Source of the DNA: Halorubrum aquaticum
Lineage (GTDB): Archaea; Halobacteriota; Halobacteria; Halobacteriales; Haloferacaceae
Length of the DNA stretch: 64,000 nucleotides
NCBI RefSeq assembly: GCF_900113615.1
Contig: NZ_FOPZ01000015.1
Coordinates: forward strand, 1-64,000
Direction of reading: 5' to 3'
Shown here piece after piece: positions 16,636 through 25,999 of the stretch (positions are counted from its first letter, which is position 1; every line of letters starts with the position of its first letter). The position numbers and the translations under genes are program-made. Below the pieces are notes generated by a model. The model made no database searches. It had not been told where the DNA came from and saw nothing but the letters and a program-made list of their open reading frames with translations.

Positions 16636-16902
16636 CTACAGTCGGCCGACGTTCTCGACGGCGACGGACTCGACGGACTCGACGTCCGCGAACGCCTCCT
16701 CGACGGCCTCGGTGCCGCCCGCGTCGTCGGGGACGATCACGGTCGGGAGCAGCGCGACGAGCCCGAACGCGACGTCGTCGCGTTCGAAGCCACGGATGCG
16801 CGCGCCCTGCGGGAGGGCGGCTTCGAGGTCGTCCTGAAGCTCGTCGAGGTCGACCTCGGGGCTGTTCGGCATGACCTTGATCTTGGCGGCGACGTCCCCC
16901 AT
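16636..16902 (-). CDS. ef1b: archaeal elongation factor 1-beta
   Basis: 88 aa, the usual length of archaeal aEF-1beta, a guanine-exchange factor for aEF-1alpha in translation. The start '[20 protein letters not shown]', and the later '[20 protein letters not shown]' and '[15 protein letters not shown]', match the alpha/beta ferredoxin-like fold of the EF1B GEF domain. It lies one base downstream of the zinc-finger gene and is cotranscribed with it, a known haloarchaeal pair. The ATG at 16902 is chosen because it immediately follows the upstream stop and opens straight into the first conserved strand. Confidence 0.92.
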   Translation of the reverse strand: MGDVAAKIKVMPNSPEVDLDELQDDLEAALPQGARIRGFERDDVAFGLVALLPTVIVPDDAGGTEAVEEAFADVESVESVAVENVGRL

Positions 16903-16903
16903 C

Positions 16904-17083
16904 TCAGGGCCCCCGGAAGCCGCAGTCGTGGCACTCGTAGAGGTTGCTCTGCTTCCGGCACTTCGCACACCGGTGGATCGTCGCGCCACAGTCCGGGCAG
17001 GCGAACCGCGCGGCGTTCATCCCGGACACCTGGATGCCACAGGAGACACACTGCTTCGTGCCCCGGCTTTCGGTATCGCTCAT
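16904..17083 (-). CDS. small zinc-ribbon protein, HVO_2753 family
   Basis: 59 aa with four CxxC knuckles: 'CVSCGI', 'CPDCG', 'CAKC' and 'CHDCGF'. The spacing and the end '[19 protein letters not shown]' match the haloarchaeal one-domain zinc-finger protein HVO_2753, whose structure shows two zinc sites and whose loss impairs swarming and biofilm formation. First gene of a two-gene unit with aEF-1beta (one-base gap), which hints at a translation-related role. It is too small to be found by a length cut-off from the true start; the longer upstream frame is not supported. A GTTAAACG element lies about 25-30 bp upstream on the minus strand. Confidence 0.88.
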   Translation of the reverse strand: MSDTESRGTKQCVSCGIQVSGMNAARFACPDCGATIHRCAKCRKQSNLYECHDCGFRGP

Positions 17084-17193
17084 ACCAGTTCTCACCGGCG
17101 CGTGACGTTTAACCGTTGTTCTTTGCCCTCGTGTCGGGGGCGTCCACGAGCGCGAGGCCGTCGGTCGACCGCTTCGGTCCGCCACCTCGCCGC

Positions 17194-18429
17194 TCATCCC
17201 AGCATCAGCGGCCCGATCAACACGCCCATCAGGTGAACGCGCCGCGCGCCGAGCCGCGGCGGAAGGAGACCGAGGACCGCGGCGACGACGAAGACGCCGA
17301 CGCCGAACGTGCCCGCGAACGCGTAGGAGACGCAGCCGAGCAGACAGAGGACGCCGACCGAAAGCCGAGTGTAGTCGAGGTTCCCGACCACCCGGAGGTA
17401 CGCGTCGCCGACGAGGAGGAGGAGCGCGAACCCGCAGGCCGCCGCGGTGGCGCAGGCGACGAGGAGGATCGGCAGCGCGAGCGGCACTTCGGCCCGGTCG
17501 ATCGCGACCGTGACGCCGGTCCGTGGCGTGCCGAGCGCGACGAGCGCGAACAGCGCGAAGACGGTATTGGCCGTGTTGGCCCCGCTCGTGGCGACGATGA
17601 ACCCGCGGTCCGCCTCGCTCCGCGGGACCGCGGGCAGCGCCGCGACGCTCGCGATCGCCGCGGAGACGCCCGGAACGTAGCCGACGACCGCGCCGGCGAG
17701 CGATCCCGCGGTCGCGCTGACGCCGAGGTCGCGTTTCCCCATCGTGATCCGGGCGTCCGACTGCGGCGGGACACCCTCGCCGCCGAGCGCGTCGACGAGG
17801 ACGGGCGCGCCGAACAGCCCGGCGAACAACGGCGCGAGTACCCCGCCGGCGTCCAGCGGTGCCGACGGGTCGACGTCGAGGGTGGCCACGCCGAGCGCGG
17901 CGCTCGCGAGGAAGGCGACGAATCCACCGACGGCGGCTCGCTTCGAGGACTCCGTGACGACGAGGAAGACGACGACGGCCGCGAGCAGGAGGGGAAGATG
18001 CGCCCGGACGGTCGGGTAGCCGCGAACCATGAGCCAGGTGATCGGGACCGCGAAGGGTACCGCCAGCGCGACCGCGAGCCCGGAGCCGACCGCGGACAGG
18101 CGGAGGGCCTCGCGACCGCGACCCGCCACCACGAGCCGGTGACCGGGCAGCGCGGCGACCGCGGTCGCGGCGTCGGGCACCCCGAGCGCGAGCGCGGGGA
18201 CGATGTCGAGAAACGAGTGGACGACCCCCGCGCCGAGCATGGCGACGCCCACGAGAAGCGGGTCGGCGGGGATCGACGGAGCGATCCCGGCGAGCAGCAG
18301 TGCGAAGTTGTTCGCGTGGAGCCCGGGAACCAGCCCGCTCACGGTACCGAGGCTCGCGCCACAGAACAGGAAGGCGAGCGCGGCTCCGGCGAACGTCGGA
18401 TCGACCACCGGGCGGACGAGCGCGTCCAT
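17194..18429 (-). CDS. TctA/DUF112-like multi-pass membrane permease
   Basis: 411 aa with roughly ten to eleven hydrophobic segments. The N-terminal '[20 protein letters not shown]' motif and the second-half '[20 protein letters not shown]' are the repeated G-x-x-P-G loops of the TctA (tripartite tricarboxylate transporter large subunit) fold; the archaeal single-gene form is COG1784. No TctB or TctC partner is adjacent, so it is a stand-alone archaeal permease of unknown substrate. '[22 protein letters not shown]' is conserved in this archaeal branch. Spacer of about 80 bp to the S17e gene upstream, so probably its own transcript or read-through from it. Confidence 0.82.
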   Translation of the reverse strand: MDALVRPVVDPTFAGAALAFLFCGASLGTVSGLVPGLHANNFALLLAGIAPSIPADPLLVGVAMLGAGVVHSFLDIVPALALGVPDAATAVAALPGHRLVVAGRGREALRLSAVGSGLAVALAVPFAVPITWLMVRGYPTVRAHLPLLLAAVVVFLVVTESSKRAAVGGFVAFLASAALGVATLDVDPSAPLDAGGVLAPLFAGLFGAPVLVDALGGEGVPPQSDARITMGKRDLGVSATAGSLAGAVVGYVPGVSAAIASVAALPAVPRSEADRGFIVATSGANTANTVFALFALVALGTPRTGVTVAIDRAEVPLALPILLVACATAAACGFALLLLVGDAYLRVVGNLDYTRLSVGVLCLLGCVSYAFAGTFGVGVFVVAAVLGLLPPRLGARRVHLMGVLIGPLMLG

Positions 18430-18509
18430 CCCGACGCGATGGCCGCGGCTTCGGAGATAAAGGTACGCCAGCGCGTCGAGCTATCGGAGCGGACGACGAG
18501 ATCCGAGAA

Positions 18510-18704
18510 TTACGCCGAAGCGGCCGCCTGCGACTTCTTCTGGGTGATGTAGCCGGCGATGCGGTTGCGGACGCCCTTCGACTCGACGGTCGTCAGCGCG
18601 GAGACGCTCTCCTTGTTCGTCTCGAAGTCGGTGTTGAACGACTGGGGATACCGCTCCAAGAGGACGTTCGCGAGCTGTTTGATGTACTTGGGCTTGATGG
18701 CCAT
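18510..18704 (-). CDS. rps17e: 30S ribosomal protein eS17 (S17e)
   Basis: 64 aa, complete. Starts '[20 protein letters not shown]' and continues '[11 protein letters not shown]', '[13 protein letters not shown]', the conserved archaeal S17e core, a small helical RNA-binding protein of the small subunit. The last residues (KSQAAASA) are variable. A CTTTTAG element about 30 bp upstream of the ATG is a plausible promoter. Located outside the main ribosomal operon, as usual for S17e in archaea. Confidence 0.95.
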   Translation of the reverse strand: MAIKPKYIKQLANVLLERYPQSFNTDFETNKESVSALTTVESKGVRNRIAGYITQKKSQAAASA

Positions 18705-18795
18705 ACCGAGCGATACCGGCGGGCCGAACTAAAAGGGTTCGTTCCCGCGCGAGCGGCTGTACGGAGGGATCGCGCCGCCGTAGTTCCGAAACGGG

Positions 18796-19443
18796 TCACC
18801 GAGAGTCGCCCGAATCGTCGACGACCGCGTCCACGTCGAGCCCGCGTTCCGCCGCGAGCGCCCGCCAGTCGGTCGCCTCGTCGATCCGCGCGAACGCCTC
18901 CCGCTCGGCCGGACCGCCGCACCGGGCGACGACGTCGGCGAAGTACCGCAGCCGGCCGAGCAGTTCGTCCGCGTCGTACCCGGGGACGTCGAGCCGCGAG
19001 GCGGCCACGGTGGCGTCGACGACCGCGCCGAACCCCCGGTTGACGGTGGGTACCCGCTCGGAGACGACCGCGCTCTCGACCGCCTCGAGCGCCCACGTCC
19101 GGACGGTGGCGTCTCCCCTCTCCTCGCTCGCGACCTCCGTCACGCGCACTTCGACCCAGGCGTCGGCGTTGGGCAGGACGGGATCGGGCTCCTCGCGAAC
19201 GGCCAGCGCCGCGTCGACGAACTCCCGGGGATCGACCGTGAACTGGACCACGCCGCCGCCGCGCTCGGTGAAGTTCCGCCAGGTCCGGGTCCGGCCGAAG
19301 GTCCGGGCGGTGACGGGTTCGTCGGGTTCGTCGGGCGCGTGGATCCCGAGCGCGGCGACGTTCCACAGGTCGTTCGGACCGAGGGTCGAGACGACGGACT
19401 CCGTGACTCCACGGAGGTCGACCGGCCAGCCATCGGGGCTCAC
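18796..19443 (-). CDS. DUF447 domain protein
   Basis: 215 aa starting at GTG that overlaps the upstream stop (GTGA). The N-terminus 'VTESVVSTLGPNDLWNVAALG' and 'FTERGGGVVQFTVDPREFVDAAL' match DUF447, a flavin-reductase-like split barrel family found in methanogens and haloarchaea. 'LLGRLRYFADVVARCGG' is the helical tail. Its position as the last gene of the cofD operon suggests a role in cofactor biosynthesis, but no reaction is established. A longer frame upstream to 19836 lies inside the CitG-like gene and is rejected in favour of the coupled start. Confidence 0.78.
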   Translation of the reverse strand: MSPDGWPVDLRGVTESVVSTLGPNDLWNVAALGIHAPDEPDEPVTARTFGRTRTWRNFTERGGGVVQFTVDPREFVDAALAVREEPDPVLPNADAWVEVRVTEVASEERGDATVRTWALEAVESAVVSERVPTVNRGFGAVVDATVAASRLDVPGYDADELLGRLRYFADVVARCGGPAEREAFARIDEATDWRALAAERGLDVDAVVDDSGDSR

Positions 19444-20429
19444 GGCTTCACCCCGTGGTCGTCCCTCGCTTCTCCCGATCCGTTCGCGTCTGCCCCGCGC
19501 CGCAACGCGACGTACAGCGCAGCACAGGTGAGGTCCGCCGTCGTTCCCGGATTGATCCCGCGCTCGTGAAACGACGTCGCCAGCCCCTCGACCGCGTCGA
19601 GGTCGATCGCGTGGACCGCGTCGGCGTCGGGTGCGGGATCGCCGTCCGAGACGATCGCACGCGCCTCGGCGCTCGCCTCGCGCGCGACCGTCGGACCGTG
19701 AGCCGTCGCGACGAGGGTGTCGGGCTCCGTCGCGAGCAGGCCGAGGAAGGCCCTGGCGGCCCGGTCGGAGAGCGGTCCCTCGTCCGTGAGTACCCACTCG
19801 GCGGCGCGGAACGTCCGCGGAAAGCCCTCGATCCACTCCTGCGCGTTGCGGTCGGGGACCCGTTCGTCGCTGTCGTCGTTGCTTCCGCCGTCGCCCCCAT
19901 CATTCTCGCCGCCGTCCCCGACGCTCGCGGACGTGGCCATCACGTCACGGAGCGTGACCCCGCGCTCGCGAAGGGCGGGTTCGGCGTCGGCCCCGCGGCG
20001 CACGTCGAGGTCGGTCGCGTCCTCGGGCGGGTCACCGACCGCGACGTCCACGTGCTCGAACGCCCGGTAGAAGTCGACCGCGTCGTCGACGGTGGCCTCT
20101 CGCGTCACTCGGTCGAGTCCGGCCGGCGAGAGGTCACCGTTTCGGGTCGCTCGGAGGAGCGGGACGAGGAGCAGGAGACAGCCGAACTGCGTGTTCGTTC
20201 CGGCCCGGTCGGCCATCCCGGCGACCGCGCGCTCGAAGGCGTGCCCGACCGCCGCGCCGCGGGCCGCGCGTTCGAGCCCCTCGCGAGCCCCGACCGCGCC
20301 GCCGAGGAACGACTCGAACCGGAGGTCCGCGAGGTCGCGACGGCGGTCGACGTTCCCCGGCTTCGGCGTCCCCGCGACCTCGAGGAGGAGCGCGAGGATG
20401 GCGTCGTCCGCGGGAGCGCCCGTCGTCAC
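19440..20429 (-). CDS. triphosphoribosyl-dephospho-CoA synthase-like (CitG family) protein
   Basis: 329 aa. 'AGTPKPGNVDRRRDLADLRFESFL' (split at the GNVDR motif) is the CitG/MdcB signature, followed by 'GRAGTNTQFGCLLLLVPLLRA' in modified form (DRAGTNTQFGCLLLLVPLL) and the late 'GINPGTTADLTCAALYVAL'. In bacteria CitG makes the citrate-lyase prosthetic group precursor from ATP and dephospho-CoA; haloarchaea lack that lyase context here, so this homolog probably modifies another nucleotide cofactor. An acidic G/D/N-rich loop near residues 170-190 is a halophilic insertion. GTG start overlaps the upstream stop by four bases; second last gene of the cofD operon. Confidence 0.78.
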   Translation of the reverse strand: MTTGAPADDAILALLLEVAGTPKPGNVDRRRDLADLRFESFLGGAVGAREGLERAARGAAVGHAFERAVAGMADRAGTNTQFGCLLLLVPLLRATRNGDLSPAGLDRVTREATVDDAVDFYRAFEHVDVAVGDPPEDATDLDVRRGADAEPALRERGVTLRDVMATSASVGDGGENDGGDGGSNDDSDERVPDRNAQEWIEGFPRTFRAAEWVLTDEGPLSDRAARAFLGLLATEPDTLVATAHGPTVAREASAEARAIVSDGDPAPDADAVHAIDLDAVEGLATSFHERGINPGTTADLTCAALYVALRRGADANGSGEARDDHGVKP

Positions 20430-21292
20430 GGCGAGATCTCCCGGTCCGATTCGTCGGGCCGAGCGATCAGGTCCCCGTCACGCCAGTCCACGACCGCGTC
20501 CGCGACCCGCGAGAGGACCCGTGGGTCGTCGCTCGGCCGACCGACGCTCACCGCGTCGGCTCCGTACGCAGCGTACTCCTGGACCGTCTCGCGGCCTCTG
20601 ACGCCGTTGTTGGCGACGACCGTCGGGGCGGCCGCCGGATCCGCGTCCGAACCGGCGGAGCGTATCGATTCCGCGACCTCCGCGACTTCCGCGACGACCG
20701 CCTCCGAGTCCATCGCGTCGACGTGGATCCAGTCCGCGCCCGCCTCGGCGACCGCGCGGGCGACCGCGACGAGGTCGACCCCTTCGACCTCCGCGCGGAC
20801 CTTCACGCCCGTGGTCGCCCCTGTTTCGGCCGCGGCCGCGACGTACTCGGCGAGTCGCTCGCGGTCCGCAAGCAGGGTCTCCCCGCAGCCGACCGCGCGG
20901 AGCTCCGGCTGCCGGCAGTGGGCGTTGATCTCACAGCCCGCTCCGTGCTTGGCACAGACCGCGGCCGCCTCGCGGACCGGGTCGACGGTCGCGCTCCGGA
21001 CGTTGACCGCGGGCCGGACCGGGGCATCCGCGAGCGCCCGCAACTGTCGGTCGATCCACGCGACGGGGTCCTCGGGCAGGAACTCGGAGCGCCCGCGCGC
21101 GACGAGATCGCTGGCTGCCTCGCGGCTGGCCGGGTCGAGCGCGATCCCGCCCAGCACCGCGCAGTCGACGTGGGCGGCGGCCGCCCGTGCCCACGCCGCG
21201 TCCGACTTGCCGCTGAGGCTCGCGGCGACGAGGAACGGGTCGGCATCGGAGCCCGCCAGCGGGGACGCCGGAGCCGGCGACGTGGCGGTCAC
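20426..21292 (-). CDS. tRNA-dihydrouridine synthase-like TIM-barrel protein
   Basis: 288 aa from a GTG overlapping the cofD stop. It has a DUS/COG0042-like barrel: '[12 protein letters not shown]', '[20 protein letters not shown]' (the catalytic-cysteine region of DUS is 'NxxCP'; here 'NAHCRQP'), '[20 protein letters not shown]', 'IHVDAMDS', 'VVANNGVRG' and '[11 protein letters not shown]' for flavin phosphate. It lacks the usual tRNA-binding C-terminal helical domain. The NAHCRQPEL variation and operon position argue for a small-molecule role related to the cofactor genes around it rather than tRNA modification; this is inference. Sits between cofD and the CitG-like gene with GTGA overlaps on both sides. 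Confidence 0.75.
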   Translation of the reverse strand: MTATSPAPASPLAGSDADPFLVAASLSGKSDAAWARAAAAHVDCAVLGGIALDPASREAASDLVARGRSEFLPEDPVAWIDRQLRALADAPVRPAVNVRSATVDPVREAAAVCAKHGAGCEINAHCRQPELRAVGCGETLLADRERLAEYVAAAAETGATTGVKVRAEVEGVDLVAVARAVAEAGADWIHVDAMDSEAVVAEVAEVAESIRSAGSDADPAAAPTVVANNGVRGRETVQEYAAYGADAVSVGRPSDDPRVLSRVADAVVDWRDGDLIARPDESDREISP

Positions 21293-22329
21293 GATACCGC
21301 CTCCAGCGCCTCCAGCGCCCGGTCGCACGCGAGAGCGACGCGCTCGGCGTCGTCCGCGTCGTCGATCCGGGTGTCGGTTCGCTCGACGTGACGCGCCGGA
21401 TCGATCGAGCCGGTCGAGTCGGCCGGGTCGGCCGGGTCGGTCGGGTCATCGTCGTCGAGGACGAACGCGTCCGCGAACGGGTAGGCGTCGACGACCCCTG
21501 CGGTCGAGGGATCGAGCCCGACGCCCGCCATCAGCTCGGCGGCGGGCCCGGAGAACACCTCGTCGCCGACGAACGGCGAGACCGCGACCACGGACGTCGC
21601 CTCCAGGGCCGCCTCGATCCCGGGCACCGCGAGCATCGGGCCGATGCTCGTCACCGGGTTCGAGGGGCCGATCACGACGGGGTCCGCGAGCGCCTCCCGG
21701 ACCGCATTGGTCGGCTCGGCCGCGTCCGCGCCGCGGAACTCCACGTCGTCGACCGCCGGCTCGCCGCGGCGGGCGACCCAGTACTCCTGGAAGTGGAGCG
21801 TCTCGCCAGCGGTCGTGTGGACCAGCGTCGCGACCGGGTCGTCGGACATCGGCAGCAGGTCGACCTCGAGGCCGAAGGCGTCCGCGAGGGTCCCGATGAC
21901 CTCGGTGAGGGTGTGGCCCTCGTCGAGGAGGCCGGTCCGCGTGAGGTGGACCGCGCGGTCGCGGTCGCCGATCTCCATGAACTCCGCGACGCCGGAGAAG
22001 CGCCGCCACCGGGCGATCTCCCGGCCCGCGGTCTGGGCGTCGTCGTCGAGGTAGCGCGGGCCGGACTCGAGCCCGGCCGCCTCCGCGAGCCGGTCGAGCT
22101 CGTCGTGGGTCGCGGTGGTGTCGCCGTCGATCCCCCACCAGCGCTCGCGGTCGAGGACGTCGCCGCCCGCGAACAGCACGGTGTCGACGTCGGGACAGAC
22201 GAGGTGGCCGCCGAGTTCGACGTCGTCGCCCGTGTTGGCGACGACCGCCACGTCGTCGAGGTCCCAGACGGAGCCCGCGCCCTCGAGCAGTTTCGGCGTT
22301 CCCGTGCCGCCGGCGAGGAACGTGACCAT
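21289..22329 (-). CDS. cofD: 2-phospho-L-lactate transferase CofD
   Basis: 346 aa. The start '[19 protein letters not shown]', then '[25 protein letters not shown]' (read in parts), '[18 protein letters not shown]', and '[20 protein letters not shown]' are diagnostic of CofD, which transfers a phospholactyl or phosphoenolpyruvyl group to Fo to make coenzyme F420-0. A D/P-rich halophilic loop ([16 protein letters not shown]) is inserted near the C-terminus. First gene of a four-gene operon cofD / DUS-like / CitG-like / DUF447 joined by GTGA overlaps. The ATG at 22329 is chosen because the conserved strand starts there; upstream open frame is repeat copy D. Confidence 0.92.
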   Translation of the reverse strand: MVTFLAGGTGTPKLLEGAGSVWDLDDVAVVANTGDDVELGGHLVCPDVDTVLFAGGDVLDRERWWGIDGDTTATHDELDRLAEAAGLESGPRYLDDDAQTAGREIARWRRFSGVAEFMEIGDRDRAVHLTRTGLLDEGHTLTEVIGTLADAFGLEVDLLPMSDDPVATLVHTTAGETLHFQEYWVARRGEPAVDDVEFRGADAAEPTNAVREALADPVVIGPSNPVTSIGPMLAVPGIEAALEATSVVAVSPFVGDEVFSGPAAELMAGVGLDPSTAGVVDAYPFADAFVLDDDDPTDPADPADSTGSIDPARHVERTDTRIDDADDAERVALACDRALEALEAVS

Positions 22330-22418
22330 ACGCCCGCAAGGCGGGGGGCGGATTTGTATCCTCGGCTCCGCGACGACGGCGGTGACGACGACGGGATCAG
22401 ACGACACGATCGGACGTC

Positions 22419-22588
22419 GGCGCGCGCCTCCTCGCGCCCGACGGGCGCGAGGAATCCGCGCGAGGGAGGGCGAGGCGACCCGCCGACGTGTCCGGCGGAT
22501 CACCGAGGCCGAGGCTGGGGAGGCGTGAGGTGCGGGGCCGTGTGGTGCGGGGTGGGGCTTTTCCGGTGTTCCCCGCGCTAGCAACCGC
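22419..22588 (+). repeat. dispersed GC-rich intergenic repeat, copy D
   Basis: Copy with 'gcgcgcctcctcgcgcccgacgggcgcgagg' opening hairpin, a hairpin around 'cgacgtgtccggcg', the core 'gaggctggggaggcgtgagg' and a shortened end 'tttccggtgttccccgcgctagcaac'. The 'aaaggggcagtcgc' arm is missing. Lies between two minus-strand genes and makes up half of the 22330-22709 gap; the remaining 120 bp (22589-22709) shows nothing I can name. Confidence 0.8.
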
Positions 22589-22709
22589 GTATGGTCGATC
22601 GGCTGGGAATCTCCCGGTGGCCACTGCGCCAACGGCGTCGATCGCTCACACCGATCCCACGCTCGCTAGACCGGATCTCGCTCGCCGATCGTAGTCGGGG
22701 TCCAGCCGC

Positions 22710-23618
22710 TCACTCGCTCGAAGCGACGCTCGTCTGCATCCCGGCGGAGTTGAACGCGCTGCCGACCTCGTCGTCGCCGAGGACGATGACCCCCGCCTCC
22801 GCGCCGGTCACGTCGTCGAACTCCGCGATCGCTCGCTCCGCGGCGGTCCCGGCGTCGACGCCCTCCTCCAGCAGTTCGACCGCCCGGCGCGTCAGGGTGA
22901 CGCGCGTGATGTCCTCGCCGGCTCCCGTCGCGCTCGCGCCGCCCGCCTCGGTACAGAAGAAGCCCGACCCGACCTGCGGGACGTCGCCGACGCGGCCCGC
23001 GAGCGCGAACGAGCGCCCGCCGGTCGAGGTCGCCGCCGCGAACGTCTCGCCGTCGGACGCGACCGCGCCGACGGTGTCGTGGTCGGGCGCGCCGCGTTTC
23101 GACTCCCCGTCCCCCGTCCCGCCCACCTGATCCGCGCCCGAGGCGAACCGGGTCTCCAGCCAGTCGAGGTGCTCGCTCGGGGAGCCGTCCGGCGGGGACT
23201 CCGCCTCGTAGCGCTCGCGCGTCTCGTCGGTCAGGAGGTCGACGCCGGTCTCGACGCCGAAGTCCGCGGCGAGGTCGACCGCGTGCTCGCCGGAGACGAG
23301 GACGTGCGGGGTCTCCTCCATCACGACCCGGGCGGCCGAGACCGCGTGTTCGACGCCCGGCATCGAGCAGACCGCGCCGACGGCGCGGTCCGAGGTCATC
23401 AGGCCCGCGTCCGTGCGAACGACGCCATCGGACTGGACCGCGCCGCCGACGCCCGCGTTGAACCGGGGGCTCGACTCGAGGACGCGGACCCCCGCCTCGA
23501 CCGCGTCGAGGGGCGTGGACGCGGCCGCGCCCGCCTCGGCCGCCTCGTCGAGGACCGCCTGTCTGGGTTCGGGTTCGTCGGGAACGCCGCCCGCACCGCC
23601 GTGAAGTATCACGCGCAT
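22710..23618 (-). CDS. isoaspartyl peptidase / plant-type L-asparaginase (Ntn hydrolase)
   Basis: 302 aa. Starts 'MRVILHGGAGGVPDEPEPRQ', the T2-family opening strand, with 'FNAGVGGAVQSDGVVRTDAG' for oxyanion and substrate pockets. The autocleavage site is HDTVGAVASDG with Thr182 becoming the N-terminal nucleophile of the beta chain, and 'GGRSFALAGRVGDVPQVGSG' follows. It hydrolyses isoaspartyl dipeptides or asparagine. The alpha/beta pro-enzyme is processed autocatalytically; everything needed is intact. ATG at 23618 chosen since the domain starts exactly there; divergent from the glycosyltransferase gene. Monocistronic. Confidence 0.88.
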   Translation of the reverse strand: MRVILHGGAGGVPDEPEPRQAVLDEAAEAGAAASTPLDAVEAGVRVLESSPRFNAGVGGAVQSDGVVRTDAGLMTSDRAVGAVCSMPGVEHAVSAARVVMEETPHVLVSGEHAVDLAADFGVETGVDLLTDETRERYEAESPPDGSPSEHLDWLETRFASGADQVGGTGDGESKRGAPDHDTVGAVASDGETFAAATSTGGRSFALAGRVGDVPQVGSGFFCTEAGGASATGAGEDITRVTLTRRAVELLEEGVDAGTAAERAIAEFDDVTGAEAGVIVLGDDEVGSAFNSAGMQTSVASSE

Positions 23619-23744
23619 GGTCGCCCCCTCCGCGGGCGACGGCATAAGGCTCCGGGAAGCGGCGGGGTGGACGGGGACGCGGGGACGGGCGAACCCGGAC
23701 GCGACCGACGCCCGGTTTTTGTACCCTGCCGTCGAACCGCCGGT

Positions 23745-24665
23745 GTGACCGACCCGCCGCCGACCTCCGTGCTCCTCCCGACCGTTCGCTGGACCGACGC
23801 CTGCGAGGAGGTCGCCGCGATGCTGGCCGAGGACGACGAACTCCTCGTGATCGCGGACGACGCCGACGACCCGGTCGCCGATCGACGAGGCGAGACGCCC
23901 GAGGGGGTTCGGGTCGTGCTCGCCGGCGAGCCCGATGGCTGTTCGGGGAAGGCGAACGCGATCGCCGCGGGGATGGCCGCCGCCGAGGGCGACCGGATCG
24001 TCTGGACCGACGACGACTTCCGTCACCCGCCGGGGTGGCTCGCCGACCTCCACGCCGACTACGAGCGGCAGGGACCGACGACGGAGCTCCCGGTCTTCGT
24101 CGGCCGCGATCCGCTCGGGACCCTGCTCGAGCCCGCCTACCTCATCGGCGGCACCCTCGCGGTCGCCGCCGGCGGGATCGCGTGGGGCGGCGCGGTCGTC
24201 TTCGAGCGCGCCGACCTCGACGAGGCCGCCTTCATCGCCGACCTCCGGCGGACCGTCAGCGACGACGGAACCCTCTCGGAGCACCTCGAGGTGACGCCGG
24301 TGAAACGGACGCGGGTCGTGCCAGCCGGCGGGTCGATCCGAGCGTCGCTGGAGCGGTTCGTCCGGTTCCTGTGGATCGTGCGGTACCACGCACCTCGTGC
24401 GAGCGCGGTCAACGTCGCGCTCGCGGTCGCGTTCTCGACGCTGTGTCTCGCGGCGCCGGTCCTCGGGATCGGGTTCGTGACCCTGCTCTCCGGGGCGACG
24501 TACGCCTGGGCGGGACTCCGCCGACCGACGTTCCTGCTCGCGGGTCCGGCCGCGATCGCGATGCCGGCAATGATGGCGTACGCGTTCGCTCGCCGGACGT
24601 TCACGTGGGGCGGCCGTCGATACCGATGGGTGCGGAAGGACGACGTTCGAGTGCTCTCCGAGTGA
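23745..24665 (+). CDS. membrane-anchored family 2 glycosyltransferase
   Basis: 306 aa from a GTG. The N-terminal GT-A part has 'VLLPTVRWTDACEEVAAML', a nucleotide-binding 'ADDADD', and the metal-binding 'RIVWTDDDFRHPPGWLADL'. 'GGTLAVAAGGIAWGGAVVF' and 'VSDDGTLSEHLEVTPVKR' are acceptor-site regions. Two to three hydrophobic helices near residues 225-285 anchor it to the membrane. Such GT2 proteins add sugars to lipid carriers or glycolipids; donor and acceptor are unknown. The GTG at 23745 opens directly into the fold (TDPPPTSVLLP). It diverges from the isoaspartyl peptidase gene and precedes icd by 71 bp. Confidence 0.78.
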   Translation: MTDPPPTSVLLPTVRWTDACEEVAAMLAEDDELLVIADDADDPVADRRGETPEGVRVVLAGEPDGCSGKANAIAAGMAAAEGDRIVWTDDDFRHPPGWLADLHADYERQGPTTELPVFVGRDPLGTLLEPAYLIGGTLAVAAGGIAWGGAVVFERADLDEAAFIADLRRTVSDDGTLSEHLEVTPVKRTRVVPAGGSIRASLERFVRFLWIVRYHAPRASAVNVALAVAFSTLCLAAPVLGIGFVTLLSGATYAWAGLRRPTFLLAGPAAIAMPAMMAYAFARRTFTWGGRRYRWVRKDDVRVLSE

Positions 24666-24736
24666 CCTCGTCGCGGAGGCTCGGTCGCGCGGAAAGCGGC
24701 AGGCACTTTACGGCGGTCTGAGAACCCCCGACCGAC

Positions 24737-25999
24737 ATGAGCTACGAGAAGATCGAAGTTCCCGACGACGGGGAGCGTATCACTCTCGCCGACGAGGAGA
24801 CGGGCGAACTGAACGTCCCCGAGAACCCCATCATCCCGATCCTTCACGGGGACGGCATCGGAACCGACGTCGGCCCGGCCGCCCAGCAGGTGCTCGACGC
24901 CGCCGCCGAGGCGACCGGCCGCTCCATCGCGTGGATGCGGGTGTACGGCGGCGAGAGCGCCCGCGAGAAGTACGACGAGAACCTCCCCGAGGACACCGTG
25001 AACGCGATCCGCGAGTTCCGCGTCGCGATCAAGGGCCCGATGACGACGCCCGTCGGCTCCGGGTTCCGTTCGCTGAACGTCGCGCTCCGTCAGACGCTCG
25101 ACCTGTACGCGAACGTCCGACCGACCTACCACCTCGACGGCGTCCCGTCGCCCGTGAAGAACCCCGAGGCGATGGACATGATCACCTTCCGGGAGAACAC
25201 CGAGGACGTGTACGCCGGCATCGAGTGGGAGGCCGGCACCGACGAGGTCGAGCAGGTCCGCGACTTCCTGGAAGACGACATGGGCGTCGAGGACGTGCTC
25301 CACGACGGTCCCATCGGGATCGGCGTGAAGCCCATCTCCGAGTTCGCCTCCAAGCGCCTGATCCGCGAGGCGCTCGACTACGCGCTCGCGAACGACCGTG
25401 ACTCCGTCACGCTCGTCCACAAGGGGAACATCATGAAGTTCACCGAGGCGCAGTTCCGCGACTGGGGCTACGAGGTCGTCGAGGAGGAGTACGGCGACGA
25501 GTTCATCACCGAGGACGAGCTCTGGGAGGAGTACGACGGCGAGCAGCCCGAGGACACGGTCGTCGTCAAGGACCGCATCGCGGACAACATGCTCCAGCAG
25601 CTTCTCACCCGGACGAGCGACTACTCCGTCATCGCGACGATGAACCTCAACGGCGACTACATGTCCGACGCCGCCGGCGCGCAGATCGGCGGCCTCGGCA
25701 TCGCGCCCGGCGTCAACTACGGTCACGGCCGCGCGCTCGCCGAGCCCGTCCACGGCTCCGCGCCCAAGTACGCCGGCGAGGACAAGGTCAACCCGACCGC
25801 GATGATCCTCTCCGGCCGCGAGATGCTCGATTACCTCGGCTGGTCGGACGCCGCCGACCTCGTCCGTGACGCCGTCGAGGAGACCATCTCCTCCGGCAAG
25901 GTCACCTACGACCTCCACCGGCAGATCGAGGGCGGCGAGAAGCTCGCCACGAGCGAGTTCGCCGACGCCGTCGTCGAGAACATCGAAAAGCTCGCCTAG
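24737..25999 (+). CDS. icd: isocitrate dehydrogenase (NADP-type)
   Basis: 420 aa, standard length. Decarboxylates isocitrate to 2-oxoglutarate in the citric acid cycle. Visible signatures: 'IPILHGDGIGTDVGPAAQQV', the substrate-binding serine/arginine region 'TTPVGSGFRSLNVALRQTLD', 'TFRENTEDVYAGIEW', the metal-binding region 'DRIADNMLQQLLTR' and 'MNLNGDYMSDAAGAQIGGLG', and the cofactor-binding tail 'EPVHGSAPKYAGEDKVNPTA'. N-terminal acidic extension as in other haloarchaeal Icd. Codon use is the local strong GC3 type of highly expressed genes. The stop codon lies inside a perfect 30-bp palindrome that is likely the terminator. Confidence 0.95.
   Translation: MSYEKIEVPDDGERITLADEETGELNVPENPIIPILHGDGIGTDVGPAAQQVLDAAAEATGRSIAWMRVYGGESAREKYDENLPEDTVNAIREFRVAIKGPMTTPVGSGFRSLNVALRQTLDLYANVRPTYHLDGVPSPVKNPEAMDMITFRENTEDVYAGIEWEAGTDEVEQVRDFLEDDMGVEDVLHDGPIGIGVKPISEFASKRLIREALDYALANDRDSVTLVHKGNIMKFTEAQFRDWGYEVVEEEYGDEFITEDELWEEYDGEQPEDTVVVKDRIADNMLQQLLTRTSDYSVIATMNLNGDYMSDAAGAQIGGLGIAPGVNYGHGRALAEPVHGSAPKYAGEDKVNPTAMILSGREMLDYLGWSDAADLVRDAVEETISSGKVTYDLHRQIEGGEKLATSEFADAVVENIEKLA

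Noticed and set aside
19455-21899. 814-codon plus-strand frame opposite the cofD operon
   Set aside because: No recognisable domain, low-complexity arginine/serine translation, and the opposite strand has four coupled real genes.
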